A stretch of DNA of 38,398 nucleotides from an uncultured Saprospiraceae bacterium (GTDB lineage Bacteria; Bacteroidota; Bacteroidia; Chitinophagales; Saprospiraceae). Under the pieces are notes generated by a model. That model did no database searches and was not told where the DNA came from. It worked only from the letters and a program-made list of their open reading frames with translations. The DNA lies in NCBI GenBank assembly GCA_938010785.1, contig CALLVC010000472.1:1-38398 (forward strand), given 5' to 3'. The number at the start of each line of letters is the position of its first letter. Position 1 is the first letter of the stretch. This document shows, in pieces, positions 1 to 7,936 of the stretch. The translations under genes were made by a program, and so were the position numbers.

Positions 1-74
1 TATACGGAATATGGGTTGCTTCCTAAAAAATTTTGTAATAAAAAATAAAAGCTGTATAAAGTTTTACAAATTAC

Positions 75-265
75 TACTCTACCCTACTAAAATCGTAATT
101 ACCGCCCTTCGCTGCTTCGCAGCTCGGGCGGAGGAGGGAGCTTGAGGGGGAACCGACTTTTTTTCGAGCTTAATGCTCGAAAAAAAGTCGGTTCCCCCTC
201 AAAACTCCCTCAGTTTTCGCCGCGCAGCGGCGAAAACTGCAAATTAATTTTAGTAGGGTAGAGTA
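75..265. repeat. Nested palindromic element with 19-bp terminal inverted repeats (MITE-like)
   Basis: The ends are perfect 19-bp inverted repeats (75-93 and 247-265, starting TACTCTACCCTACTAAAAT). Inside are a central 26-bp perfect inverted repeat (144-169 and 175-200, 5-nt loop), a 13-bp hairpin with a 3-nt loop (211-239, CAGTTTTCGCCGC arm), and a smaller GC-rich hairpin (about 103-130). No coding frame is present. The compact size, terminal inverted repeats and lack of an ORF fit a non-autonomous mobile element or a REP-type palindromic repeat. No target-site duplication is obvious. It could also act as a strong two-way terminator. Confidence 0.7.
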
Positions 266-411
266 AAAAATAAGTTTGACCAATCATTTTTTCAATAAAT
301 GTGATATTTCGTTCATTATTAGCAAATTGAAATTTTAAAGATACTCTTATTAGCATATACAATTTTCTTTTCGTCACTTGAGAACATTCTATACTATTTC
401 GACGTAATGTT

Positions 412-419
412 TACTTTTG
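412..419 (+). promoter_or_regulatory. Possible Bacteroidota -7 promoter element
   Basis: TACTTTTG matches the Bacteroidota -7 consensus TAnnTTTG. I see no convincing TTTG -33 partner at the usual spacing, so this is only a candidate. It would place transcription of the MoxR gene upstream of the 464-534 hairpin. Confidence 0.22.
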
Positions 420-463
420 CGGTTACGCTTAAATCGCAATTTAGCAAAACTTTAATAATTGAG

Positions 464-534
464 CAGAGGGCGAAGGGCAAAGGGCAAAGGGCAGTGATGG
501 CCTAAACCCTTTGCCCTCTGCCCTTCGCCCTTCG
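464..534. repeat. Inverted pair of 7-bp tandem arrays before the MoxR gene
   Basis: The left array (464-491) is four 7-bp units: CAGAGGG, CGAAGGG, CAAAGGG, CAAAGGG. The right array (507-534) is four units of the complement: CCCTTTG, CCCTCTG, CCCTTCG, CCCTTCG. They are separated by 15 nt and can pair over almost their full length. The right arm ends 13 nt before the ATG at 548. The architecture recurs at other gene boundaries here with different unit sequences. Confidence 0.85.
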
Positions 535-547
535 CAAAATATTAACC

Positions 548-1465
548 ATGTCTTTCAATCTTTATTCTAAAAGCACTCAACGAGACTTGCCTGCTATTCC
601 ACGGGATGCTAGTTTGAACGAAGCCAGTAATTATTTACCAAGCCAAGGTTTAATTGATGCGGTCAATGTATCGCTAACTTTAGGATTACCTTTACTTTTA
701 ACGGGTGAACCGGGCACTGGTAAAACTCGTTTGGCTCACCATATTGCACATATTTTTAAGTTAGGTAAACCGCTGATTTTCAATGCGCAAACGAGTTCTA
801 CGGTGAAAGATATTTTTTATAAATATGATGCCTTAGGACATTTTCAATATAGCCAAACTAGTAAAGATGTATTGAATCCAGATGCGATTGAAACCCGTTT
901 TATCACTTATCAAGGCCTTGGAAAAGCCATTAAAGAAGATAAGCAATTTGTCGTGTTGATTGATGAAATTGATAAAGCACCACGTGATTTACCTAACGAT
1001 ATTCTGGCTGCTTTGGAAGATTTAGCCTTTAATGTTCCCGAAATAGGAAAAGCTTATAAAGCTTCTGAAGCCAATAAGCCGATCATTATTATGACCTCTA
1101 ATTCTGAGAAAAATTTGCCTGACGCCTTTTTGCGTAGAGTGGCTTTTTACCATATTCCTTTCCCCAATGGCAACGAATTACTAGCGATTTTGCAGACCAA
1201 AACTAAAGGTCTGTCTACCGCCAATTTAGAAGCTATCATTAACCACTTTGAGAATATTCGAGCTACCGCAGATTTACGGAAAAAACCTGCTACTGCCGAA
1301 TTGATTCACTGGGCGCTGCTTTTGCAGAAGCTCAAATTTGATACCAATAAATTAAATACCTTAGAAAAACTGTCTGATACAGAACGCGAACAATTGTCTA
1401 TGTCTTATGCTGTTTTAGCCAAAACGAAAGAAGATATGGGGAAGTTGAAAAGTAGTTTGCAGTAG
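548..1465 (+). CDS. MoxR-family AAA+ ATPase
   Basis: A 305-aa cytoplasmic ATPase of the MoxR/AAA_5 type. Seen directly: Walker A GEPGTGKT (residues 53-60), Walker B VVLIDEID (135-142), a sensor-1-like TSNSEKNLP stretch (183-191) and paired arginines just after it that suit an arginine finger. MoxR ATPases act as chaperone-like remodellers, usually with a von Willebrand A partner encoded next door. Here the downstream protein has a stretch resembling a degenerate vWA domain and is the likely partner (inference). The ATG at 548 gives a normal N-terminus. The gap to the next gene is 97 nt and mostly repeat. The specific role cannot be read from the sequence; related clusters include metal-centre insertion, stress and conflict systems. 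Confidence 0.9.
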   Translation: MSFNLYSKSTQRDLPAIPRDASLNEASNYLPSQGLIDAVNVSLTLGLPLLLTGEPGTGKTRLAHHIAHIFKLGKPLIFNAQTSSTVKDIFYKYDALGHFQYSQTSKDVLNPDAIETRFITYQGLGKAIKEDKQFVVLIDEIDKAPRDLPNDILAALEDLAFNVPEIGKAYKASEANKPIIIMTSNSEKNLPDAFLRRVAFYHIPFPNGNELLAILQTKTKGLSTANLEAIINHFENIRATADLRKKPATAELIHWALLLQKLKFDTNKLNTLEKLSDTEREQLSMSYAVLAKTKEDMGKLKSSLQ

Positions 1466-1492
1466 GCAGTATTACAGTAGGCAGTTTGCGCA

Positions 1493-1534
<42 letters not shown>

Positions 1535-1562
1535 AACAAAATATCAATTTTTTGCGGCCTTT

Positions 1563-4500
1563 TTGAGTAGGCTAGAAGCAGAAGGATTTACTTTCGGCAC
1601 GGAGCAGTATTTGCAATGGCAAAAAATGTTAGAGCGATTGCCTGCGGATAAGTCTTTGGACGAGTTGAAAACGCTGCTCGTTCCATTGGTCGCGGCGAAT
1701 GAGGAGGAACAAGCTTTGGCTTATCAGATTTATGACGAATGTCAAGCTGAGGTGGAAGCCATTAATGGGGCAGAGGCATCGACTGCAACAAGCCCAACGA
1801 ATTGGCTTAAAAGGCTGTTACCCTTGCTACTTTTGTTGGTTGGAATATATGCGATTTACCGCTATTTTGCTCCAAGCCAAGCCGCAAAAAAAGAGTTGAC
1901 GGAATTTATTGATGCTTCTTACTTGCAACTTCGACCCAACGAAACGAAGTCCGTTTGTATCAAACAAAACAAATTGGGCGCACGACCCAAAATGGCGCAA
2001 ACAAAGGTGACCAATCCCTCTGAACTTGATGCTAATTTGGGAACTTATAAATTTGATGGAATTTGTCTAGAATATACGGCAAAAGATACGGTTGGGACGG
2101 ATACTTTTAGTGTACAATTAGCGGATATTAATGGTGGCATTTGGCAGACTGAATATATTGTGACGGTTCGGAGTGTGCCATTGGATACTATTGTGCGACA
2201 GGTTTTGCAGAAAAAAGTACGACCAGTTACCACTCCCTTATTTACCGCTAAGGAATTGCCTTTCCCTAATGATATTCGAGATTTAGCGATTCCTCCCTTG
2301 ACGGCTTTAGAGCAATTTTACCAAGAAAATGCCAAGTTGATTAAAGTCTTATTGATTACTTTATTTACGGCATTATTGGTGAAAATCCTTTTAGCTAGAG
2401 ATGAGAAACGAAAAAAATTAATTGCTCAACCACAAGAGGCTGCTCAAGTGTCTCCGATATTTGGATTACCAAAGGCGCTTTTGGAAACCATTCGTTCTGG
2501 AGAGGTATTTTTCCGTTTGTTGAATAAATTTAGACAACGAACACCCGATGATTTTGAACGACTCAATATTCCAAAAACAATTAACCATACCATTAAAAAT
2601 GCTGGGATGGTTAATTTTCAATATGAAAGACCGACTCGTCCTGCCGAATATTTATTATTGATTGATGCGCCTCAACCAAATTCCCATTTAGCGCAATTGT
2701 TCGATTTAATTCACGAGTATTTTCAGGCAAATGAAGTCCTCTTTGAACGGTTCTATTGGAATGCCGAATCAAGTCTTTGTTTTAATGAACAAAATATAAA
2801 AGGGCTTAAGCCTGTTGCTTTGCAAGAACAGTTTTTTCAATCTAAATTACTGGTGCTGTCTAGTGCTACTTTTTTAATGGAAAATCCTGTCACACCAGCT
2901 TGGTTTAAAACCTTCAACAATTGGGAAGCATCCGCCATATTAGTACCATCTATTTTCTTTAGTAAAGCGAATCAAATTTTTGGTAAACAAAAAAACTTTA
3001 CCCCAATTCCTGCCACGATTAATGGTTTGAATTTTTTATTAGATAATAGTCAATTGACGGCTATTAATGCTGCCAGCACTCTAAGTGCTGGTAGTATTAA
3101 TAGGGAAAACGCACTTTCTTTTTTAGAAAAAAACTATTCCGAATCCCTAACGCTATGGATTGCTGCTTGTGCGATTTATCCTAGTTTGCATTGGAATTTA
3201 ACTTTGCGGCTGGGACAAATGGTTGCCGACGCACAGAACGAACCAAATCTTTTAGCCATTGAAAATTTATTTGATATTGCTAATTTGCATTGGTTTGTAG
3301 ATGGGAAGATACCTGCACCAGTTAGGGAGGAATTGATTCAGTTTTTAGAAACAAAACAGCCTACGCTATATACTACTTTAACTACAGCAATTAATCAACT
3401 CTTCGAAGCGGGAACTACTTTTAGTAATGCCGAAGATGCACTAGGAAAAGAAGTGATTATTGGCTTGGATGATTTATTACCAAAAGAAAAAGAAGTCACT
3501 GCTACCAATACTCAGCAGCTAAGTCGCAGTTCCAATATTCCGATTATTAAAAAGTTGACTCGTAAAAAGCAGTTATTAGACTTTCTAATTCCAAATGAAT
3601 GGCGGCAATTTTTGAAAAAATTAGGCTTTCCGAATTTGGGAATGCAGGATTTTTGGAAAGATGTATTACTACTATTATTACCACTTTGGTTATTATTCTC
3701 TGGCTTTATCTGGAATTTGCCAGAAAAATGGGACAATTGCGAAGGAGAAATCATTCCTTATGTTTATGAAGGAGAAACTTTATCTCTATGTATTGACCAA
3801 CCACAAGACCGAGTATTATTAAATGAATATTACGCTAGAGATGCTATCAAAGCTGAGCAGGCAACGGTAGTGGATAGTTTAGCCAACCTAGTAGAAAAAT
3901 CTTTAGGTAAAGGTATTTTTGATGCGGTTTTATCAAAAGATGAATCAGATGTGGCGCCTTTACGAGCAGCCGTCAAAGCCTTTTTTGGAAATACAGGAAC
4001 GACTTATTATAACCGTGGTGTTCAACTGTTTGATAAGAGTGGTGAAGTCGAAGGGGATGCCGAGGCAAAAGCAGCTTTGAGAGATGAAGTTTGTTATAAT
4101 TTTGACCGAGCAATGGCTTTTGATAGTTTGGATGTAACGATTCAAAAAGCAGTAAAATGGTGTTTGAAAAACCAAATAAAATCCGTTAGCTTGCAAGGCC
4201 AAGTTCTCAATCCAACGACGCAAAGACCTGTGGCTAATGCAAAAATTACTTACTTAGGACAATCAGCAGCGACCAATTCATCTGGACAGTTTGCTTTGAA
4301 TATTGCTAAAAAATCTATTGATGCTGAAAAGGTAGCTTTAAATATCCGACGCATTGATTATCTTTCTCTAACCGATAGTTTTGGTTTGCAAAAAATGGAT
4401 AGAGAAACTTATGTTTTAAACGCTCCGATATATTTGACACCAGAAGAAAAAGAGGTGGTGAAGTATAAAATAACTGGTGAAGTAAAAGATAAAGCAACCC

Positions 4501-5675
4501 GAAAAGCAGTTTTTGGGCAAGTCAATATTTATATTAATAATCGACTGGAGGGTACTATTGAAAATAGTCAATTTGCCTTTGAATTAACCGATGAATCGGT
4601 CATAGATGACAAAATCAATATTCGGTTTGTTGGAGATTATTATGAACCACTAGCGCAAATTTTAGATTTAAATAATCATAAAGAAGTTAATCTGAAAGTT
4701 GATTTGACGGCTTTGCCAAAAGAATTTGTGGATGCGGTTGGTTCACCTGATATTACTGCCGCAGCGGATGGCGAAGCGGCTTTTGATTCGCTTGATTATT
4801 TGCTAACAACGATTATTGAAACTAGAGAAGCTTTTACCCCTTTCAATTTTGAGACGCCTATTCCTAAAATGGAATTGATTCCTGCGGATACTTTTATGAT
4901 GGGAGATGTTTTGGGGGATAATATAAGTCCTAAAGAAAAGACCCACTCCGTTGCTTTGAATAGTTATTATCTAGGCGTTTATGAAGTGACCTACGAAGAA
5001 TACGACCGATTTACAAAAGCTAAAAGAATCAAACTAAGTCCTGATAATGGATGGGGTAGAGGGCAACAACCTGTGGCTAATATCAGTTGGTATGAAGCAA
5101 TTGAATATTGTAATTGGCTAAGTTCCGAACATGGATACGAACCCGTTTATACAATTGATAAGACGATAAAAGATGAGCACAACCAAAATAAACAAGATAC
5201 TTTAAAATGGATAGTTACCCCCAAATGGGAGGCAAGTGGCTACCGTTTACCAACCGAAGCAGAATGGGAATATGCGGCCCGTCAAGGTGGCCAAAATGTT
5301 CGATTTGGAAATGGTTTGAACCAAACGAGTCCTGACCAAATTAATTTTAATGGCACTTCGTCTGATACGCCTCCTTATATAACTAAAGGTGCTGACCGAG
5401 GACAACCAGTTACCGTTGGGAGTTTTGCTGCCAATCAGTTAAATTTGTACGATATGAGTGGTAATGTAAAGGAATGGTGTTGGGACTGGCTGGGAGATTA
5501 CGAACAAGCGCCTTTATCTGACAACCCTCAAGGGACAGTAACAGGCACCTTAAAAGTTATTCGTGGTGGTGGTTTTGACCTGTATGGAAATGCTGCTCGA
5601 ACAACTGCTCGACTGGGTACTGACCCAATGTTGAAAAAAGGTATGGGCTTCCGACTTTGTAGAGGAGCTAATTAA
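1563..5675 (+). CDS. Multi-domain membrane protein with degenerate vWA-like region and C-terminal FGE-sulfatase domain
   Basis: A 1370-aa chimera, likely partner of the upstream MoxR ATPase. In order: a soluble N-terminus; a membrane segment near 84-101; an extracytoplasmic stretch; a second segment near 258-278; a region around 360-470 with YLLLIDAPQPNS that resembles a vWA domain with an incomplete metal site; a third segment near 702-718; a helical TPR-like stretch (about 807-870); two carboxypeptidase-regulatory-like beta domains (about 878-920 and 968-1010); and a formylglycine-generating-enzyme-like domain (about 1099-1368) with RLPTEAEWEYAAR, MSGNVKEWCWDW and GFRLCR. The RGGGF segment lacks the paired cysteines of true formylglycine enzymes, so the domain is probably structural or binding. 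The start is TTG; the first in-frame ATG would remove 21 residues. The exact function is unknown. Confidence 0.82.
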   Translation: MSRLEAEGFTFGTEQYLQWQKMLERLPADKSLDELKTLLVPLVAANEEEQALAYQIYDECQAEVEAINGAEASTATSPTNWLKRLLPLLLLLVGIYAIYRYFAPSQAAKKELTEFIDASYLQLRPNETKSVCIKQNKLGARPKMAQTKVTNPSELDANLGTYKFDGICLEYTAKDTVGTDTFSVQLADINGGIWQTEYIVTVRSVPLDTIVRQVLQKKVRPVTTPLFTAKELPFPNDIRDLAIPPLTALEQFYQENAKLIKVLLITLFTALLVKILLARDEKRKKLIAQPQEAAQVSPIFGLPKALLETIRSGEVFFRLLNKFRQRTPDDFERLNIPKTINHTIKNAGMVNFQYERPTRPAEYLLLIDAPQPNSHLAQLFDLIHEYFQANEVLFERFYWNAESSLCFNEQNIKGLKPVALQEQFFQSKLLVLSSATFLMENPVTPAWFKTFNNWEASAILVPSIFFSKANQIFGKQKNFTPIPATINGLNFLLDNSQLTAINAASTLSAGSINRENALSFLEKNYSESLTLWIAACAIYPSLHWNLTLRLGQMVADAQNEPNLLAIENLFDIANLHWFVDGKIPAPVREELIQFLETKQPTLYTTLTTAINQLFEAGTTFSNAEDALGKEVIIGLDDLLPKEKEVTATNTQQLSRSSNIPIIKKLTRKKQLLDFLIPNEWRQFLKKLGFPNLGMQDFWKDVLLLLLPLWLLFSGFIWNLPEKWDNCEGEIIPYVYEGETLSLCIDQPQDRVLLNEYYARDAIKAEQATVVDSLANLVEKSLGKGIFDAVLSKDESDVAPLRAAVKAFFGNTGTTYYNRGVQLFDKSGEVEGDAEAKAALRDEVCYNFDRAMAFDSLDVTIQKAVKWCLKNQIKSVSLQGQVLNPTTQRPVANAKITYLGQSAATNSSGQFALNIAKKSIDAEKVALNIRRIDYLSLTDSFGLQKMDRETYVLNAPIYLTPEEKEVVKYKITGEVKDKATRKAVFGQVNIYINNRLEGTIENSQFAFELTDESVIDDKINIRFVGDYYEPLAQILDLNNHKEVNLKVDLTALPKEFVDAVGSPDITAAADGEAAFDSLDYLLTTIIETREAFTPFNFETPIPKMELIPADTFMMGDVLGDNISPKEKTHSVALNSYYLGVYEVTYEEYDRFTKAKRIKLSPDNGWGRGQQPVANISWYEAIEYCNWLSSEHGYEPVYTIDKTIKDEHNQNKQDTLKWIVTPKWEASGYRLPTEAEWEYAARQGGQNVRFGNGLNQTSPDQINFNGTSSDTPPYITKGADRGQPVTVGSFAANQLNLYDMSGNVKEWCWDWLGDYEQAPLSDNPQGTVTGTLKVIRGGGFDLYGNAARTTARLGTDPMLKKGMGFRLCRGAN

Positions 5676-5676
5676 G

Positions 5677-5750
5677 ACGGAGAGGCAGAGAGACCGAAAG
5701 GCTGAGTGGCGGAAACCTCATTAACCTCATCACCTTATTAACCTCATTTT
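5677..5750. repeat. 8-bp purine array followed by 9-bp pyrimidine-rich array
   Basis: Directly after the TAA of the FGE-domain gene come degenerate 8-bp units ACGGAGAG, GCAGAGAG, ACCGAAAG, GCTGAGTG (5677-5708). A run of 9-bp AACCTCATT-like units follows (about 5714-5750). The same two unit families recur together at 6515-6649. The arms are only partly complementary, so a stable stem is less sure here than at 464-534. Confidence 0.7.
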
Positions 5751-5798
5751 ATTGCATTTCTTATCTACAAGCAGTAATATTGAGCTTTTATAAAATTT

Positions 5799-6515
5799 AT
5801 GATTACTTCCCTTAGTATATTGATTCCTGCTTATAACGAAGCCAATACTATCGTGTCTATTCTTGATAGGGTGTTGAAAGTGCAGCTTATTAATAATATA
5901 ACTAAAGAAATTATTGTCATAGATGACTGTTCTTCCGACGGTACTTTTGATTTAGTTAAACAGTATATTGAGGCGCATCCCCAAGCTGCTATTCGCTTGG
6001 AACATCATAATAAAAATAAGGGAAAAGGGGCGGCTATTCATACAGGCATTAAATCGGCGACGGGAGATTATTTGATTGTGCAAGATGCTGATTTGGAGTA
6101 TGACCCTATGGAATTTAATGAATTATTTCAGCCTATTTTTTATGATAATGCGGATGTGGTTTATGGTTCTCGTTTTATGGGAAGCAAACCTCATCGAATC
6201 TTGTTCTTTTGGCACACTATAGGAAATCGTATCCTGACCTTTTTATCGAATATGTTGACTAATTTAAATCTGACCGATATGGAGACCTGCTATAAACTAT
6301 TCCGTTCAGATATTATTAAAAAAATTCATTTACAAGAAAATCGCTTTGGTTTTGAGCCAGAGGTGACCGCTAAAATTGCTCGTATTCCCGGCATCAAAAT
6401 TTACGAAGTTGGTATTTCTTACTATGGTCGAACTTACGAAGAGGGAAAAAAGATTAACTGGAAAGATGGATTTCGAGCAATCTACTGTATTTTACGATAT
6501 AATTTGTTTAAGTAG
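5799..6515 (+). CDS. Family 2 glycosyltransferase, dolichyl-phosphate-mannose-synthase-like
   Basis: A 238-aa single-domain GT-A glycosyltransferase. Seen: SILIPAYNEANTI at the N-terminus, VIDDCSSDGT (about 40-49), NKGKGAAI (73-80), a DAD metal/nucleotide-binding motif (96-98) in QDADLEYDP, and VYGSRF and ETCYKLF later. This pattern is typical of GT2 enzymes that transfer a sugar from a nucleotide donor to a lipid phosphate such as undecaprenyl or polyprenyl phosphate. There is no C-terminal membrane segment, so it is probably a soluble or peripheral enzyme on the cytoplasmic face. The stop TAG is the first part of the following repeat array (AAGTAGGCGGAGAGG). The sugar and acceptor cannot be told. 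It may serve cell-surface glycan or glycoprotein synthesis. Confidence 0.9.
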   Translation: MITSLSILIPAYNEANTIVSILDRVLKVQLINNITKEIIVIDDCSSDGTFDLVKQYIEAHPQAAIRLEHHNKNKGKGAAIHTGIKSATGDYLIVQDADLEYDPMEFNELFQPIFYDNADVVYGSRFMGSKPHRILFFWHTIGNRILTFLSNMLTNLNLTDMETCYKLFRSDIIKKIHLQENRFGFEPEVTAKIARIPGIKIYEVGISYYGRTYEEGKKINWKDGFRAIYCILRYNLFK

Positions 6516-6649
6516 GCGGAGAGGTGGATAAGGTTAATAAGGTGGATAAGGTGGATAAGGTTAATAAGGCTGATAAGGTTGCCTGCCTCATAACCTCATA
6601 AACCTCATAACCTCATAAACCTCATAAACCTCATAACCTCTCACACCTC
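6515..6649. repeat. Purine 9-bp array facing pyrimidine CCTCATAA array
   Basis: After one GGCGGAGA unit overlapping the glycosyltransferase stop, 9-bp units run GGTGGATAA, GGTTAATAA, GGTGGATAA, GGTGGATAA, GGTTAATAA, GGCTGATAA (6523-6576). From about 6584 to 6649 comes a pyrimidine-rich run of CCTCATAA/CCTCATAAA units ending in CTCACACCTC. The two halves are partly complementary (GGTTAATAAGG against CCTCATAACC). The array fills essentially the whole intergenic space; the next ATG is at 6654. Confidence 0.85.
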
Positions 6650-6653
6650 AAAA

Positions 6654-7628
6654 ATGAGTCAACTCCAATATTTAAAGGCTGCTCAATATAAACTATGGGA
6701 TGACTTTGTAGAAAGGTCTCCACAAGGTGCCATCTATGCTAAATCTTGGTATTTACAGGCACTACAATGTCCTTTTCAGTTGTTAGTGGTGTTAGAGGAG
6801 GAAGCGATAATTGCAGGAATTGCTTTAACTAAAAATGGACGAGGAGATTACGCCAATCCTTATCTAGGAAAATATTTAGGTGTTTATTATACTCATTTTG
6901 ATGGGAACGAATATACACAAGAAACAAAGCGTAGAAAGGCTACTCAATTACTATTATCAGCACTTACCAAACTACCTTCTTTTGATTATTTTTTTCATCC
7001 TAATTTTACTACTTATTTACCTTTTTATAAACAAGATTTTGATAATCGACTTCGGTATTCTTATTGGATACATCTAAAGCCCCAATCTTTAGCAGACATT
7101 GAAGCGCAATTCCACAGTAAATTAAGGTCAGAAATTAAGTTTGCCCAAAAGCAAAAGTATCAATTGACAACGGATATTGATATTCCCTCTTTTTATGAAA
7201 TTTGCGAACAAACCTTTTTACAAAAGGGCATCAAATTTCCTTTTACTATTGCTTTTTTTGAGCACTATTGCCAAAGTTTGATGGATTTAGGTATTTTAAA
7301 ACTCATGGGTATTCAAAATGAGTCTGGTCAATTGATGGCGGCAATCGGTTTATTAGTTACCCCAAAAGTGACCACCTTAATTTTAAGTGGTATAGATAAA
7401 AATCATATCCAACGTGGAGCGAATGAGTTATTGATTAAGAAAGGACTTCGGTTGGCAAAAGAGCAGTCTGATTGGTTTGATTTTGAAGGCTCAATGATTC
7501 CTGAAATAGAATCCTTCTATCGGAAATTTGGCGGAGCATATAAACCCTATATGACGATTTTTAAGGTAAGTGCTACACAACTTTTGATAGGACAATTGCG
7601 AAAGTGGGTAAGTAGGCGGAGAGGTTGA
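6654..7628 (+). CDS. FemAB/GNAT-like acyltransferase family protein
   Basis: A 324-aa protein resembling the FemAB or Acetyltransf_6 group of GNAT-fold enzymes. Supporting features are the conserved-looking HSKLRSEIKFAQK segment (about residue 155), the C-terminal fold core (LMAAIGLLVTPK...LILSGIDKN, GANELLIKKGLRLA) and the closing DWFDFEGSMIPEIESFYRKFGG motif. FemAB-type members attach amino acids to peptidoglycan precursors; GNAT members in glycan clusters acylate amino sugars. The adjacent glycosyltransferase suggests a cell-envelope substrate, but this is inference. There is no signal peptide, so it is cytoplasmic. The last residues (SRRRG) are encoded by the start of the downstream 8-bp array, and the stop TGA lies inside its second unit, so the natural C-terminus was probably altered by the array. 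Confidence 0.75.
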   Translation: MSQLQYLKAAQYKLWDDFVERSPQGAIYAKSWYLQALQCPFQLLVVLEEEAIIAGIALTKNGRGDYANPYLGKYLGVYYTHFDGNEYTQETKRRKATQLLLSALTKLPSFDYFFHPNFTTYLPFYKQDFDNRLRYSYWIHLKPQSLADIEAQFHSKLRSEIKFAQKQKYQLTTDIDIPSFYEICEQTFLQKGIKFPFTIAFFEHYCQSLMDLGILKLMGIQNESGQLMAAIGLLVTPKVTTLILSGIDKNHIQRGANELLIKKGLRLAKEQSDWFDFEGSMIPEIESFYRKFGGAYKPYMTIFKVSATQLLIGQLRKWVSRRRG

Positions 7629-7766
7629 GAGGCGGAGAGGCGGAGAGGCGGAAAGGCGGAGAGGCGGAGAGGCTGAGAGGCGGAGAGGCGGAGAGGCGGA
7701 GAGGCTGAGAGGCGGAGAGGCTGAAAGGCGGAGAGGTTGAGAGGCGGAGAGGTTGAGAGGCGGAAA
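7615..7766 (+). repeat. 19-unit polypurine array, unit GGCGGAGA
   Basis: Nineteen uninterrupted 8-bp units. The consensus is GGCGGAGA, with variants GGTTGAGA, GGCTGAGA, GGCTGAAA and GGCGGAAA. It begins inside the end of the FemAB/GNAT-like gene and continues as its 3' untranslated DNA. The unit is a mirror repeat (GGCGGAGAGGCGG reads the same backwards), so besides pairing with the complementary array at 7851-7930 it could form triplex (H-DNA) structure. Track ORFs in other frames here are repeat shadows. Confidence 0.95.
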
Positions 7767-7850
7767 GATGAAAAGTTCAAATCCAAGTGTCAAGCTCAAA
7801 TTCAAATTTGCAAAGTATTGATAATCAAGTTGATTGGAAGGCGGAAAGAC

Positions 7851-7934
7851 CTCTTTGCCCCTCTGCCTTTCAGCCCTTCCGCCCTTCCGCCTCTCCGCCT
7901 TTCAGCCCTTCCGCCTTTCAGCCTCTCCGCCTCC
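7851..7934 (-). repeat. 10-unit polypyrimidine array, complement of GGCGGAGA units
   Basis: Ten 8-bp units on the plus strand: CTCTTTGC, CCCTCTGC, CTTTCAGC, CCTTCCGC (three times), CTCTCCGC and related forms, ending in CTCC at 7934. Read on the minus strand, they are GGCGGAGA/GGCTGAAA-type units starting 2-3 nt after the stop of the minus-strand gene 7937-10009. Both convergent genes therefore carry the same purine array directly after their stops, and the two arrays face each other across about 85 nt of ordinary sequence. Confidence 0.93.
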
Positions 7935-7936
7935 TA

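Larger units (their letters stand above)
1..547. other. Non-coding leader region before the MoxR gene
   Basis: No supportable gene lies here. It holds a large nested palindrome in the first half and a hairpin of 7-bp repeat units just before the MoxR gene; both are listed separately. The remainder (about 266-460) is AT-rich with nothing recognisable except a possible promoter near 412. A short frame at the very left edge ends in a stop at 46-48 and could be the tail of an upstream gene, but about 15 codons are too few to judge. Confidence 0.6.

Noticed and set aside
1-48. Possible C-terminal end of an upstream gene
   Set aside because: Only about 15 codons are visible before a stop; this is not enough to support a coding call.
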